Positions 54,505 through 63,973 of a stretch of DNA of 64,000 bases are shown piece by piece. The stretch is from Phaeospirillum tilakii. GTDB taxonomy: Bacteria > Pseudomonadota > Alphaproteobacteria > Rhodospirillales > Magnetospirillaceae. The stretch lies in contig NZ_JBHUIY010000012.1 in assembly GCF_042683125.1 (NCBI RefSeq), positions 41,787 through 105,786 of the forward strand, given 5' to 3'. Below the pieces are notes generated by a model. The model saw only the letters and a program-made list of their open reading frames with translations. It was not told where the DNA came from and searched no databases. How positions within the stretch are numbered: position 1 is the first letter of the stretch; the number at the start of each line of letters is the position of its first letter. A program made the translations under genes and the position numbers.

Positions 54505-54544
54505 GAAAAAGGAAAGGACGGCCGCGATCGCGACCGTCCCTTCC
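54505..54544 (-). terminator. Rho-independent terminator of ilvE
   Basis: A long interrupted hairpin (GGAA-GGACGG-CGCGATCGCG-CCGTCC-TTCC with two mismatches) followed on the minus strand by TTTTTTCACCC. It lies 30 bases after the ilvE stop. Confidence 0.9.
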
Positions 54545-54573
54545 CTTGCAGCCGATAAGGATCAATACGCGCG

Positions 54574-55446
54574 TCAGGCGCGGACGCAGGAATCGTATTC
54601 GGCGATCATGGTCTTGGTCACCTCACCGGGGGTGAAGCGATAGGGGCCGATCTCGCTCACCGGGGTGATTTCGGCGGCGGTGCCGGTGATGAAGCATTCG
54701 CTGGCCTTGGCCATCTCCTCGGGCAGGATCGCCCGCTCGACCACGGTGAAGCCCTTGGCCCGGGCCAGCGCGATCACGGTCTGGCGGGTGATGCCGTTGA
54801 GGAAACAGTCGGGCAGCGGGGTGTGGATCTCGTTGCCGATGACGAAGAACACGTTGGCCCCGGTCGCCTCGGCCACCTGGCCGCGCCAGTCGAGCATCAG
54901 GGCGTCGTCATAGCCCTCGGCCTCGGCCTTGTGCTTGCTCATGGTGCAGATCATGTAGAGGCCGGCGGCCTTGGCCTGGGTCGGGGCGGTTTCCGGATGC
55001 GGGCGCTTCCAGGCGGCGAAGCCGAGACGGATGCCGCGCATCCGCGCCTCGGGGGTGAAGTAGCTCGGCCAGGTCCAGGTGGCGATGGCGACGCGGGTGC
55101 GGGTGTTGTGGGCGGCAACGCCCATCATCTCGCTGCCGCGCCACACCACCGGGCGGACATAGCCGTTGGTGATGCCGTTGGCGGCCAGGGTCTCCATCGT
55201 CGCCGCGTCGAGCTGTTCGACGCTGAACGGGATCTCCATCCCGAGCACGCTGGCCGAGTCGATCAGGCGCTGGGAATGTTCGCGCAGCTTGAACACCTTG
55301 CCGTCATAGACCCGCTCGCCCTCGAACACGCAGGATCCATAATGCAGGCCATGGGTCAGAACGTGGATCTTGGCCTCGCGCCAGGGGGTCAGCTTGCCGT
55401 CGAGCCAGATGAAGCCATCACGATCGTCGAAGGGAAGAGCAGCCAT
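54574..55446 (-). CDS. ilvE: Branched-chain amino acid aminotransferase
   Basis: PLP enzyme of Ile, Leu and Val synthesis, 290 residues (fold type IV). It has FIWLDGKLTPWREAKIHVLTHGLHYGSCVFEGER, the PLP lysine Lys159 in PTQAKAAGLYM, EATGANVFFVIGNEIHTPLPDCFLNGITRQTVI and ASECFITGTAAEITPV. The reading frame runs further upstream, but this ATG gives the conserved start. Its promoter overlaps the start of the divergent MarR gene. Confidence 0.95.
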   Translation of the reverse strand: MAALPFDDRDGFIWLDGKLTPWREAKIHVLTHGLHYGSCVFEGERVYDGKVFKLREHSQRLIDSASVLGMEIPFSVEQLDAATMETLAANGITNGYVRPVVWRGSEMMGVAAHNTRTRVAIATWTWPSYFTPEARMRGIRLGFAAWKRPHPETAPTQAKAAGLYMICTMSKHKAEAEGYDDALMLDWRGQVAEATGANVFFVIGNEIHTPLPDCFLNGITRQTVIALARAKGFTVVERAILPEEMAKASECFITGTAAEITPVSEIGPYRFTPGEVTKTMIAEYDSCVRA

Positions 55447-55512
55447 GACAATGTCCGTTCGGAAAGGGTATGGGGAGGGTTTGTGATCGAAAATTACCGA
55501 TCTTGCTTGCAT

Positions 55513-55541
55513 CTTGTAACACCGTTAGGCAAATATGTCAA
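55513..55541 (-). promoter_or_regulatory. Promoter of ilvE overlapping the petP-like start
   Basis: Minus-strand TTGACA and TACAAG with a 17-base spacer. The -35 hexamer ends two bases before the MarR gene start codon, so binding of the MarR protein here would affect both directions. Confidence 0.6.
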
Positions 55542-55542
55542 C

Positions 55543-56040
55543 ATGACTGACCGAAAAACCCCGGCCCCCCCGCTGACCGCCGAAGAGGTGGCGCTGCGCC
55601 AGAGCATTGAGCTGCTGTTCTTCGCCTATCGCGACTTCACCGGCGAGGCCGACGCGATCCTGGCGGAGTACGGCTTCGGCCGCGCCCATCACCGGGTGAT
55701 CTACTTCGTCGGCCGCCATGCCGGCACCAGCGTCAGCGAGCTGCTCGACACGCTGCGCATCACCAAGCAGAGTCTGGCCCGGGTGCTGGGGCAATTGGTC
55801 GCCGAGGGCTTCATCCACCAGCGGCCCGGTCCGCATGACCGGCGCCAGCGTCTGCTGACCCTGACCGAGCGCGGCCGGGCGCTGGAGGCGCGGGTCACCG
55901 CGCGTCAGGCGGCGCGGATCGCCCGCGCCTGTGCCGCCGCCGGTCCCGGCGCGGCCGAGGGCTTCCAGCGGGTGCTGCTCGGGCTGATCGAGGAGAGCGA
56001 CCGCGGCCGCTTCGCGCTGCCGCCGCGCGACGGGGAATGA
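55543..56040 (+). CDS. petP: MarR-family regulator, PetP-like
   Basis: The protein is 165 residues, with ADAILAEYGFGRAHHRVIYFVGRHAG, the recognition helix LRITKQSLARVLGQLVAEGFI and wing HQRPGPHDRRQRLLTLTERG. The order MarR then OmpR-type regulator matches petP-petR of Rhodobacter, which control cytochrome bc1 and other genes. The symbol is an inference from this order. It overlaps the response regulator gene by four bases. Confidence 0.75.
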   Translation: MTDRKTPAPPLTAEEVALRQSIELLFFAYRDFTGEADAILAEYGFGRAHHRVIYFVGRHAGTSVSELLDTLRITKQSLARVLGQLVAEGFIHQRPGPHDRRQRLLTLTERGRALEARVTARQAARIARACAAAGPGAAEGFQRVLLGLIEESDRGRFALPPRDGE

Positions 56041-56732
56041 CGACGATGGAAGGCGGGCATGTCCTGGTGGTCGATGACGACCGCCGTTTGCGCGATCTGC
56101 TGGCGAAGTACCTGACCGAGAACGGCTATCTGGTGGTCACCGCCGCCGAGGCCGGCGAGGCCCGCCGCCACCTCGCCGCGCTGGCCTTCGACGTGATGGT
56201 GCTCGACGTGATGATGCCGGGCGAGGACGGCATCGCCCTGACCCGGGCGCTGCGCGCCGAGGGCAACCGCCTGCCGATCCTGCTGCTGACCGCGCGCGGC
56301 GAGGTCAATGACCGCATTCGCGGCCTGGAGGCCGGGGCCGACGATTATCTGTCGAAGCCGTTCGAGCCGCGCGAGCTGCTGCTGCGGCTGGCCTCGATCC
56401 TGCGCCGCGCCCCGCGCGACCAGGGCGAGGCGGCGCCCTCCACCCTGCGCCTCGGCGCCTTCACCTGGGATCTGGCCCGGGCCGAATTGCGGCGGGGCGA
56501 CCAGCCGGTCCACCTCACCCAGGCCGAGCGCGACCTGCTGGCGGTGCTGGCCGAGGCCGCCGGCCAGGGGGTGTCGCGCGACGAGCTGGCCGCCCGCACC
56601 GGCAGCGCCGCCAACCCCCGCGCGGTCGATGTCCAGGTGACCCGCCTGCGCAAGAAGATCGAGGACGATCCCCGCCTGCCGCGCTATCTCCAGACCGTGC
56701 GCGGCACCGGGTACATGTTGCGGCCGGACTGA
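56037..56732 (+). CDS. petR: OmpR-family response regulator, PetR-like
   Basis: The protein is 231 residues. The receiver has LVVDDDRRLR, phosphoacceptor Asp57 in VLDVMMPGEDG, and LLLTARGEVNDRIRG / DDYLSKPFEPREL. The OmpR-type winged helix ends in VDVQVTRLRKKIEDDPRLPRYLQTVRGTGYML. Start codon overlaps the MarR gene. A cognate kinase gene follows 23 bases later, so this looks like a full two-component operon. Confidence 0.88.
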   Translation: MTTMEGGHVLVVDDDRRLRDLLAKYLTENGYLVVTAAEAGEARRHLAALAFDVMVLDVMMPGEDGIALTRALRAEGNRLPILLLTARGEVNDRIRGLEAGADDYLSKPFEPRELLLRLASILRRAPRDQGEAAPSTLRLGAFTWDLARAELRRGDQPVHLTQAERDLLAVLAEAAGQGVSRDELAARTGSAANPRAVDVQVTRLRKKIEDDPRLPRYLQTVRGTGYMLRPD

Positions 56733-56755
56733 CGGCGGCGGGCGAGGAGGTGGGG

Positions 56756-58084
56756 ATGACGCGACCGGAAGTCTGGCTGAAGCGGGCGCTGCCGCACGGT
56801 TTGCTGGGGCGGTCGCTGCTGATCATCGTCATGCCGCTGGTGGTGCTGCAACTGGTCTCGACCTACGTGTTCTACGCCAGCCACTGGGAGACGGTGTCGC
56901 GCCGGCTGGCCAAGGGGCTGGCCGGCGACATCGCCACGGTGATCGAGGCGACCCGCGCCTTCCCCGACGCCGAATCCCGCCGCACCATCCTGTCGATCGC
57001 CGCCGCCAAGATGGAACTGGATGCCCGCTTCATCCCCGGCGGCATCCTCGCCAACCAGCCGCCGCCGCCGCTGTCCGGGGTGCTCGACCGGGCGATGGAG
57101 GACGCGATGGCCGAGCAGGTGCAGCGCCCCTACCGGATGGATGCCGAATCGCTCGAACGCGAGGTGGTGATCCGGGTCCAGTTGTCCGACGGGCTGCTTG
57201 AGATCTACGCCCCGAAGAAGCGGCTGTTCTCCTCCACCACCTACGTCTTCATCCTATGGATGCTGGGCACGGCGATGCTGCTGTTCGGCATCGCCACCGT
57301 GTTCATGCGCAATCAGGTCCGCAGCGTGCGCAAGCTGGCGGTGGCGGCCGACCGCTTCGGCAAGGGGCTCGACGTGCTGGCGTTCAAGCCGGAGGGGGCG
57401 ACCGAGGTGCGCCAGGCCGCCCAGGCCTTCAACCTGATGCGCGAGCGGATCCAGCGCCAGATCCAGCAGCGCACCGAGATGCTGGCCGGGGTGTCGCACG
57501 ATCTGCGCACGCCGCTGACCCGGATGAAGCTGCAACTGGCGATGCTGGGCGCGGTCGAGGGGCGGGCCGAGCTGGAAGAGGACGTCGCCGAGATGGAGCG
57601 GATGATCGAGGGCTACCTCGCCTTCGCCCGCGGCGAGGGGACCGAGACCCCGGTCGAGACCGATCTGCCCGGGCTGGTCGAGGACGTGGTCGGCCGTTTC
57701 CGCCGCCAGGGCGCGGCGATCGACCTGCACAGCGAGGGCGAGCTGACCATGCCGCTGCGCCCGGTGGCGATCAGCCGGGTGCTGGCCAACCTGCTCGGCA
57801 ACGCGGTGCGGCACGGCCGCGCCCCCGAGGGCCATGTCTGGGTCCGGGTCGGGCGGCGCCAGAACGCCGCCGAGCTGCTGATCGACGATGACGGCCCCGG
57901 CATCCCCCCGGTGCGGCGCGACGAGGTGTTCCGTCCGTTCACCCGGCTCGATTCCGCCGCCGCCGGCGGGGTCGGGCTCGGCCTGACCATCGCCCGCGAC
58001 ATCGTCCGCGCCCATGGCGGCGAGATCAAGCTGGAGGATTCGCCGCTCGGCGGGCTGCGGGTGCGGCTGCGCCTGCCGCTGTGA
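56756..58084 (+). CDS. Sensor histidine kinase (EnvZ-like)
   Basis: The protein is 442 residues, TM1 SLLIIVMPLVVLQLVSTYVFY and TM2 VFILWMLGTAMLLFGIATVF, a periplasmic domain of about 140 residues between them, HAMP, and HisKA with His248 in LAGVSHDLRTPLTRMKLQL. The ATPase domain has ANLLGNAVRHG, DDDGPGIPP and GVGLGLTIARDIVRAHGG. GAGGAGG precedes the ATG; a GTG two codons earlier overlaps it. It is the partner of the preceding regulator. In Rhodobacter petPR no kinase has been found next to it, so the kinase makes this arrangement more complete. Confidence 0.92.
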   Translation: MTRPEVWLKRALPHGLLGRSLLIIVMPLVVLQLVSTYVFYASHWETVSRRLAKGLAGDIATVIEATRAFPDAESRRTILSIAAAKMELDARFIPGGILANQPPPPLSGVLDRAMEDAMAEQVQRPYRMDAESLEREVVIRVQLSDGLLEIYAPKKRLFSSTTYVFILWMLGTAMLLFGIATVFMRNQVRSVRKLAVAADRFGKGLDVLAFKPEGATEVRQAAQAFNLMRERIQRQIQQRTEMLAGVSHDLRTPLTRMKLQLAMLGAVEGRAELEEDVAEMERMIEGYLAFARGEGTETPVETDLPGLVEDVVGRFRRQGAAIDLHSEGELTMPLRPVAISRVLANLLGNAVRHGRAPEGHVWVRVGRRQNAAELLIDDDGPGIPPVRRDEVFRPFTRLDSAAAGGVGLGLTIARDIVRAHGGEIKLEDSPLGGLRVRLRLPL

Positions 58085-58149
58085 TCCGGCGAAGGGGCTT
58101 AAACCGGCGCCCCTTTCGACGTATGCTCGAGTCTCCGCAGCGGGAGGGG

Positions 58150-58527
58150 ATGATGACCGACAATCTGCTCGCCCAACAGAACGCCAACACCATGGCGCTG
58201 ATCGCCTACATCTGCATGCTGACCGGGCTGCTGTTCCCGGTGACGATGGTCGCGGCGGTGGTGATCGCCTACGTCTATCGCGGCACCGACACGGTGCTCG
58301 ACACCCATTTCGGCAACGTGATCCGGGTGTTCTGGTGGGGCCTCGGGATCGGGATCTTCGGGCTGCTGACCAGCTTCATCGTCGTCGGCTGGGTCGTCCT
58401 GTTCGGCCTGTATGTCTGGATCCTGATCCGGATGATCCGTGGCCTGTCGGCGCTGAAGCGTGGCGTCCCCTTTGGCGCGCCGCCGGTGCTGGCCCCGGTG
58501 CCGCCGGACAGCGAGGCCGAGGCCTGA
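58150..58527 (+). CDS. DUF4870-like small membrane protein
   Basis: A 125-residue protein with three hydrophobic helices (MALIAYICMLTGLLFPVTMVAAVVIAYVY, FWWGLGIGIFGLLTSFIVVGWVVLFGLYVWILIRMIRGL) and a conserved HFGNVIRVFWW turn. This agrees with the DUF4870 family of unknown function. Two adjacent ATGs follow GGGAGGGG. It is 65 bases after the kinase gene and may be in the same transcript. Confidence 0.8.
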   Translation: MMTDNLLAQQNANTMALIAYICMLTGLLFPVTMVAAVVIAYVYRGTDTVLDTHFGNVIRVFWWGLGIGIFGLLTSFIVVGWVVLFGLYVWILIRMIRGLSALKRGVPFGAPPVLAPVPPDSEAEA

Positions 58528-58547
58528 TCTGATCCCCGGCCGCCGGC

Positions 58548-61500
58548 TCAGGCCGGCGGGGCCGGGGCGTCGAGCAGGCTGCGCACGGTCTCGACCAGCA
58601 GCGGGATGTCGATCGGCTTGGTCAGATAGGCGTTGAAGCCGGCGGCGAGGCCGCGTTCGATGTCGCGCGCCATCGCCAGCGCGGTGACGGCGGCCACCGG
58701 GATCGCCTCGGTCTGCGGATCGGCGCGCAGCCGCCCCAGCATCTCGCAGCCATCCATCCCCGGCAGATTGATGTCGAGCAGGATCAGGTCGGGCCGGCGC
58801 AGCCGGGCGAGGTCGAGCCCCAGCCCCGGGGTCGGCGCGGTGACCAGCCGCAATTGCGGCATGGTGGCGAACACCTGTTCCAGCAGCTTCAGATTGACCG
58901 GATCGTCATCGACATAGAGCACCGTCGCGGTGACCGGGCGGTCGTCGGCCAACGGAGCGGCGGCGGGCAGGGCGGCGACGCGGCTGGGGTCGGGCGGCTC
59001 GGCCCGCAATTCGATCGAAAAGGCGCTGCCCTGGCCGGGATGGCTCTCGACCGAGATCCGCCCGGCCATCGCCTCGACGATGCGGCGCGACAGCGCGAGG
59101 CCGATGCCGGTGCCCTCGGTGTCGGTGTATTCGGCCCCCAGCCGGTTGAACGGGATGAACAGCTCCTGGAGCCGGTCGGGGGCGATGCCGCGCCCGGTGT
59201 CGGCCACGGTCAGGCGCAGGGTCTCGGGGCCGGTGCGGCGGGTCAGGATCCGCACCGTGCCGTTGGGGCGGTTGTACTTGATCGCGTTCGACAGGAGGTT
59301 GACCAGCACCTGCTTGAGGCGCAGCCGGTCGGCGCGGGCGGCCAGTCCCGGCTCGGCGGCGCGCCGGATCAGGGCGATGCCGCGCTCCTGGGCCAGCGGC
59401 GCGATCAGGTCGAGGCATTCGGTCAGCACCGGTTCGACCGGCACCGATTCGATCGACAGGTCGATCCGCCCGGCCTCGATCCGGGCGAGGTCGAGGATCT
59501 CGTTGATCAGGTCGAGCAGGTGGCGGCCGGCCTGATAGATCGTCAGCACGCTGTCGCGCTGGGACGCGGTCAGGGTCGCATCCATTTCGAGGAACTGCGA
59601 GAAGCCGAGAATCGCGTTCATCGGCGTGCGCAGTTCGTGGCTCATGTTGGCGAGGAAGGCCGATTTGGCCTGGCTGGCCGCCTCGGCGGCGTCGCGGGCG
59701 TCGCTCAGTTCGCGCTGGCGTTCGATCTCGGGCGAATAATCGCTGAAGATGCTGAACAGGAACTGGGCCCGGCCGCGCTGGTCGAGCGCCACCCCGACAT
59801 TGCACAGGGCGGTGAAGCTGGTGCCGTCGGCGCGGGCGACCTCGAGCAGTCCGGTCCAGTTGCGGCGTTCGGCATAGGCGGCGGCCACCGCCAGCGCCGC
59901 CGGCGAGGCCGGGTCGCCCAGGAACTCGGTGTAGGGATGCCGCTCGATCTGGTCGCGGCGGTAGCCGGTCAGGGTCAGATAGGCCTGGTTGACGAACAGG
60001 ATCCGGCCGTCGGGCTCGGCGATGCGGATCGCCTGCCCGGCATCGTCGACCAGCCGGCGGAACAGGTCGCGGTTGGCGTTGGCCTTCTCGCGCTCGGTGA
60101 CGTCGAGCAGGGTGCCGACCATCCGCGTCGGCTGGTCCGGGCTGTCGCAGCCGAGATGGGTGCGGGCCTGGAGGTGGCGCAGGCTGCCGTCGGGGCGGCG
60201 GATCCGCACCAGCACGTCCTCGGGCACGTCCTCGGGCGCGCCCTCGCCCTCGCCCAGCCGGCGCAGGGTCTCGTCGAAGGCGGCGCGGTCGTCGGGATGG
60301 ATCGCGCCGAGGAAGGCCGCAAAGGTCGGCACGAACGGCTCCTGGTCGCGGCCGAACAGGGCGTAGGTGGTCTCCGACCACACCATCGCCCCGGTGGCGG
60401 GGACGTATTCCCAACTGCCGAGACCGGCGAGGCGCTGGGCCTCGGCCAGACGGCGGCGGCTGTCGCTGGCTTCGAGCTCGGCCGCCTTGCGGGCGCCGAC
60501 ATCCTCCGACAGGCAGAGAAAATGGCTGATCCGCCCGTCCGGGTCCCGGATCGGGGTGATGGAGGCGGCGACCCACAGCGGGCTGCCGTCCTTGCGCTGG
60601 TTGCGCAATTCGCCCCGCCAGGACTGGCCGGCATGGATCTGCTGCCGCATCGCCCGGAACAGGGCGCCGTCCGCCTGCTCGCCGTGGAACAGGTTCGGGG
60701 TCCGGCCCAATACCTCGTCGAGCCGGTAGCCGTAATGGCGCAGCAGGGTCGGGTTGGCATATTCGATCGTGTCGTCGGGCGCGGTGATCAGCACCCCGAC
60801 CGGGCTCTGCTCGACCGCGACCGACAGCTTGCGCAGGCTGGCCTCGGCGGTCTTGCGGCGGTGGATGTCCTGGGTGATCCCCAGCACCCGCGCCGGCCGG
60901 CCCTCGCGGTCGCACACCACCGCGCCGCGCTCGTGCAGCCAACGCTCGGACCCGTCGGGCAGGCAGACCCGGTGCTCGACCTCGTAGGGGCGGCGCTCGT
61001 GGATGGCCCGCCCGAACGCCCGGCGCACCGTGGCGCGGTCCTCGGGATGCAGCACCCGGACGAAGGTGTCGTAGCCGATCCGCCCCACCGTGTCCTCCAC
61101 CCCGAGCAGCGCCGGCAGCCGCTCGGAATGGTGCAGGGTGCGGGTGGCGATGTCGAATTCCCACGAGGCGATGTTGGCGAAGCTCTGGGCCAGCCGCAGC
61201 CGGCGCAGGGTGAGCGACAGCCGGCCGAGCTTGCCTTCGAGGATGGCGACGCGGGCCTCGCCCTTGTGGCCGCTCTCGTCGAGGGCGCGGGCATGGTGTT
61301 CGTCCCGTTCGCGCACCGCCTCGGCCAGCCGGTTGACCGCGGCGGCGAGGCGGCCGAGATCGTCGTCGCCCTCGGGCAGCGGCGGGGCGTCGGTGCGGCC
61401 GGAGGCCAGGGTCTGGCTGGCCTCGGTCAGATCGTCGAGCCGGCGGGCGGCGCGCAGGCCGAAGCCCCCCAGCAGCAGCACCGACAGGCCGAGGCCGATC

Positions 61501-61997
61501 GTCGCCAGCGCCAGATCCTCGATCAGCATCTCCCGCCGGGCCTCGATCACCTGGGTCAGGTCGAGGCCGAAATGCACCCGCCCCAGCACCCGCCCGGCGA
61601 AGGCGACGCTGCGGGCGGCGTCATAGCGGCGGTCGCGGCCGAGATCGAGCCGGGTCGGCGGCGGGCCGGGCGGCGGCAGCGGGGTGGCCTCGGGCCAGCC
61701 GCTGAAGGCCAGTGGTTCGCCGCGCGGGCCGAGCACGGCGAGATAGACCAGCCCGCGCGCGGCCCGGCTTTCGTCGAGCACGGCGTGAACGGTGGCGGTG
61801 TCCTGCTGCGACAGCGGCGCGACCAGGGCGGCGGCCAGCACCGGCCCCAGCATCACCGCCTCGTCCTCGATCTGCCGCAGCAGCTTGTCCTCGGTGCGGC
61901 GCAGGTCGTTGCCGATCACCAGCGACAGGCCGAGGATCTCCACCCCCAGCGCCACCAGCAGCAGCCGGCCGCCCATCGTCCGCCACAGCCGCCTCAT
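58548..61997 (-). CDS. Hybrid sensor histidine kinase with four PAS domains
   Basis: The protein is 1149 residues. TM1 is near 9-29 and TM2 162-182, flanking a small periplasmic domain; a HAMP-like region follows. Four PAS/PAC units begin near 270 (WEFDIATRTLHHSERLPALLG), 390 (SPVGVLITAPDDTIEYANPTLLRHYGY), 520 (LGSWEYVPATGAMVWSETTYALFG) and 645 (AGQAIRIAEPDGRILFVNQAYLTLTGY). HisKA has His787 in ANMSHELRTPMNAILGF, HATPase has NLLSNAIKYNRPNG and DTGRGIAP, and the C-terminal receiver has Asp1075 in LILLDINLPGMDG. No output regulator is adjacent. Its receiver could pass phosphate to an Hpt protein elsewhere. Confidence 0.92.
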   Translation of the reverse strand: MRRLWRTMGGRLLLVALGVEILGLSLVIGNDLRRTEDKLLRQIEDEAVMLGPVLAAALVAPLSQQDTATVHAVLDESRAARGLVYLAVLGPRGEPLAFSGWPEATPLPPPGPPPTRLDLGRDRRYDAARSVAFAGRVLGRVHFGLDLTQVIEARREMLIEDLALATIGLGLSVLLLGGFGLRAARRLDDLTEASQTLASGRTDAPPLPEGDDDLGRLAAAVNRLAEAVRERDEHHARALDESGHKGEARVAILEGKLGRLSLTLRRLRLAQSFANIASWEFDIATRTLHHSERLPALLGVEDTVGRIGYDTFVRVLHPEDRATVRRAFGRAIHERRPYEVEHRVCLPDGSERWLHERGAVVCDREGRPARVLGITQDIHRRKTAEASLRKLSVAVEQSPVGVLITAPDDTIEYANPTLLRHYGYRLDEVLGRTPNLFHGEQADGALFRAMRQQIHAGQSWRGELRNQRKDGSPLWVAASITPIRDPDGRISHFLCLSEDVGARKAAELEASDSRRRLAEAQRLAGLGSWEYVPATGAMVWSETTYALFGRDQEPFVPTFAAFLGAIHPDDRAAFDETLRRLGEGEGAPEDVPEDVLVRIRRPDGSLRHLQARTHLGCDSPDQPTRMVGTLLDVTEREKANANRDLFRRLVDDAGQAIRIAEPDGRILFVNQAYLTLTGYRRDQIERHPYTEFLGDPASPAALAVAAAYAERRNWTGLLEVARADGTSFTALCNVGVALDQRGRAQFLFSIFSDYSPEIERQRELSDARDAAEAASQAKSAFLANMSHELRTPMNAILGFSQFLEMDATLTASQRDSVLTIYQAGRHLLDLINEILDLARIEAGRIDLSIESVPVEPVLTECLDLIAPLAQERGIALIRRAAEPGLAARADRLRLKQVLVNLLSNAIKYNRPNGTVRILTRRTGPETLRLTVADTGRGIAPDRLQELFIPFNRLGAEYTDTEGTGIGLALSRRIVEAMAGRISVESHPGQGSAFSIELRAEPPDPSRVAALPAAAPLADDRPVTATVLYVDDDPVNLKLLEQVFATMPQLRLVTAPTPGLGLDLARLRRPDLILLDINLPGMDGCEMLGRLRADPQTEAIPVAAVTALAMARDIERGLAAGFNAYLTKPIDIPLLVETVRSLLDAPAPPA

Positions 61998-62136
61998 CGC
62001 GTCGCTCCGGCCGGGCCGGCGCGGCGGGGCGGGGCCGGCGGGAAGGGGAAGGGCAATCGATGCATCGGGGCCGGCCTTTGTCCTGTTCGCCTCGTGACGT
62101 CAGGATAGACCGGGCGGGCCGCCGCGAAAAATAGGG

Positions 62137-63519
62137 TTACCCCCCGAGGCGGCCGAGCCGGGCGTTGCCGGCTCCGACATGGGTCCCCGACGGGATCGCC
62201 GCCATCATCTGGTCGATCTGGCGGCGGTGGGCCAGATAGCGGTCGAGGTCGCGCCCGGCCAGCTTGATCCCGGTCGGCACCTTGATGCTCATCGGATTGA
62301 TCTGGGTGGTGCCGACCAGCACCTCGTAATGCAGGTGCGGCCCGGTGGCGCGGCCGGTGGCGCCGACATAGCCGATGATCTGGCCCTGGCTGACATGGCG
62401 GCCGGTATGGATGCCGGGGGCGATCCGGCTCATGTGGGCATAGGCGGTGCCGTAGCCGTTGCCGTGGCGCAGGCGGACATAATTGCCGTAGGCGCCGAAC
62501 GGCCCGGCCATCTCGACGGTGCCGTCGCCGGCGGCCTGGATCGGGGTGCCGGGGGGGACGCCGAAATCGACTCCCTTGTGCATCTTGCTGTAGCCGAGGA
62601 TCGGATGGTTGCGCATGCCGAAGCCCGAGGTGATGCGGGCGCCGTCGACCGGGGTCTTCAGCAGCGCCTTGCGCACGCTCTCGCCGGTGGCGGTGAAGTA
62701 CTCGCCGCGGCCGTCGGTGCTTTCATAGCGATAAAGGCCGAGGGCGGTGCCGGACAGATCGAGCCCGACCCGGATCAGGTCGCCGGCGCGGACCAGCTTG
62801 CCCTTGGTGTCGTACCACGCCTCGAACAGCACGTCGAAGCGGTCGCCCGGCTGGAGGTCGCGCTGGAAATCGACGTCGTAGCTGAGCGCCTTGATCATCT
62901 CCAGCACCACCGGCACCGGCACGCCGGCGTCGGTCGCGCTGTCATACAGGCTGAATTTGATGCTGCCCTGGAAATGGGCGATCTGGCGGCTGAGCTGCCG
63001 CTTGGTCTCGACCGCCTCGAATCCCTTGTCGCCGCGCCGGGCGACGATGTCGCGCATCGCGTCGGGGGCGAGGCTGACCTGGCGGAACGGCCCGCGCCCG
63101 AAGCCGTAGGGCGAGGGGGCGAAGGTCACCGTCACCTTCTGCCCGGCCTTCAGGGTGCGCGGGTCGATCAGATGATAAAGCGCCTCGGCGGCGGCGGCGG
63201 CCTCGCCGGCGGCGACCCCGGCCCGGCCGATCAGTTCGGGCATGGTGTCGCCCGAGCCGAGCGTCAGCACCGATTCGAACGGGCGGCGGGCGATGTCCTC
63301 GATCTCGCTGTCGGCGGTGTCGGGCTGGGGCTGGGCGTCGCCCTCGGCCTCCAGATCAAGATAAAGAGGCGGACGGGGCTCGAGCGGCCCCTCGCCACCG
63401 CCGAACGGGGGGAAGGGGACGAAGGGCCGGGCCAGCAGCACCGCGATCGCGCCGACCAGCAGAACCACGGCGATCGCTTTGAGGCTGCGCTTCAGTTTGG
63501 CTGTGACATGGCCGGCCAA
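62137..63519 (-). CDS. M23-family peptidoglycan endopeptidase
   Basis: The protein is 460 residues with one N-terminal membrane anchor (AIAVVLLVGAIAVLLA), a LysM-like/coiled region (TMPELIGRAGVAAGEAAAAAEALYHLIDPRTLKAGQKV) and a C-terminal LytM domain. The zinc ligands are His and Asp in MHKGVDFGVPPGTP, and the final His pair in GPHLHYEVLVG. It resembles MepM/DipM cell-wall hydrolases that act in growth or division. It is minus-strand and 140 bases after the start of the hybrid kinase gene, with the rRNA promoter region upstream. Confidence 0.92.
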   Translation of the reverse strand: MAGHVTAKLKRSLKAIAVVLLVGAIAVLLARPFVPFPPFGGGEGPLEPRPPLYLDLEAEGDAQPQPDTADSEIEDIARRPFESVLTLGSGDTMPELIGRAGVAAGEAAAAAEALYHLIDPRTLKAGQKVTVTFAPSPYGFGRGPFRQVSLAPDAMRDIVARRGDKGFEAVETKRQLSRQIAHFQGSIKFSLYDSATDAGVPVPVVLEMIKALSYDVDFQRDLQPGDRFDVLFEAWYDTKGKLVRAGDLIRVGLDLSGTALGLYRYESTDGRGEYFTATGESVRKALLKTPVDGARITSGFGMRNHPILGYSKMHKGVDFGVPPGTPIQAAGDGTVEMAGPFGAYGNYVRLRHGNGYGTAYAHMSRIAPGIHTGRHVSQGQIIGYVGATGRATGPHLHYEVLVGTTQINPMSIKVPTGIKLAGRDLDRYLAHRRQIDQMMAAIPSGTHVGAGNARLGRLGG

Positions 63520-63680
63520 GGGACGGGTTCGCTGCTGTCATGTGGATAAAGTCAGGCGGGTTATCGCAGCCCGGCCGCCCCCAAGGCAACCCCAAATGCC
63601 CGTATTTTTCGCTTGACTGTGCCTTGGGGGCACCCGAAGCGGCGCGGACGGTTTCTCGGGGAAAAACCTGAAAAAAGGAG
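63520..63680. other. Intergenic region between the M23 gene and the rRNA promoters
   Basis: Contains the 5' leader of the M23 gene on the minus strand and an A-rich patch (GAAAAACCTGAAAAAAGG) before the first rRNA-type promoter, possibly an UP element. A TTGACT near 63614 has no matching -10. Confidence 0.4.
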
Positions 63681-63709
63681 TTGACCCGGCGTCGGATGAG
63701 GCCTAGAAA
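63681..63709 (+). promoter_or_regulatory. rRNA operon promoter P1
   Basis: TTGACC and TAGAAA, spacer 17 bases. An A6 tract ends four bases before the -35 box, like an UP element. Confidence 0.85.
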
Positions 63710-63805
63710 GCGCCCCTCGCCGCGACGGACCGAGTGGTTCCGAAGCGACGGGGGCCTCGAAGAAGGCCGCTGCCACCGGGTCGCACCGGCGGCGTAAAAA
63801 AGCGG

Positions 63806-63835
63806 TTGACACGGGGGCCGGCGCTGAAGTAGAAA
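63806..63835 (+). promoter_or_regulatory. rRNA operon promoter P2
   Basis: TTGACA and TAGAAA, spacer 18 bases, with an A6 tract upstream. Sequence around it repeats the pattern of P1 and P3. Confidence 0.88.
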
Positions 63836-63884
63836 CGGCGCCCTTGCCGCTCCGGACCTTCCGGCGGCGGCGAAAAAAAAGAGA

Positions 63885-63913
63885 TTGACACGGCCGGCCG
63901 GGCCGAGTAGAAA
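63885..63913 (+). promoter_or_regulatory. rRNA operon promoter P3
   Basis: TTGACA and TAGAAA, spacer 17 bases, with an A8 tract upstream. It is the promoter closest to the expected 16S gene. Confidence 0.88.
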
Positions 63914-63973
63914 CCGGCCTCCCGCTGCGGCGGGCCTCGCCTCCGAGCGGGACGGAAGACGGAAACGTCCTCC

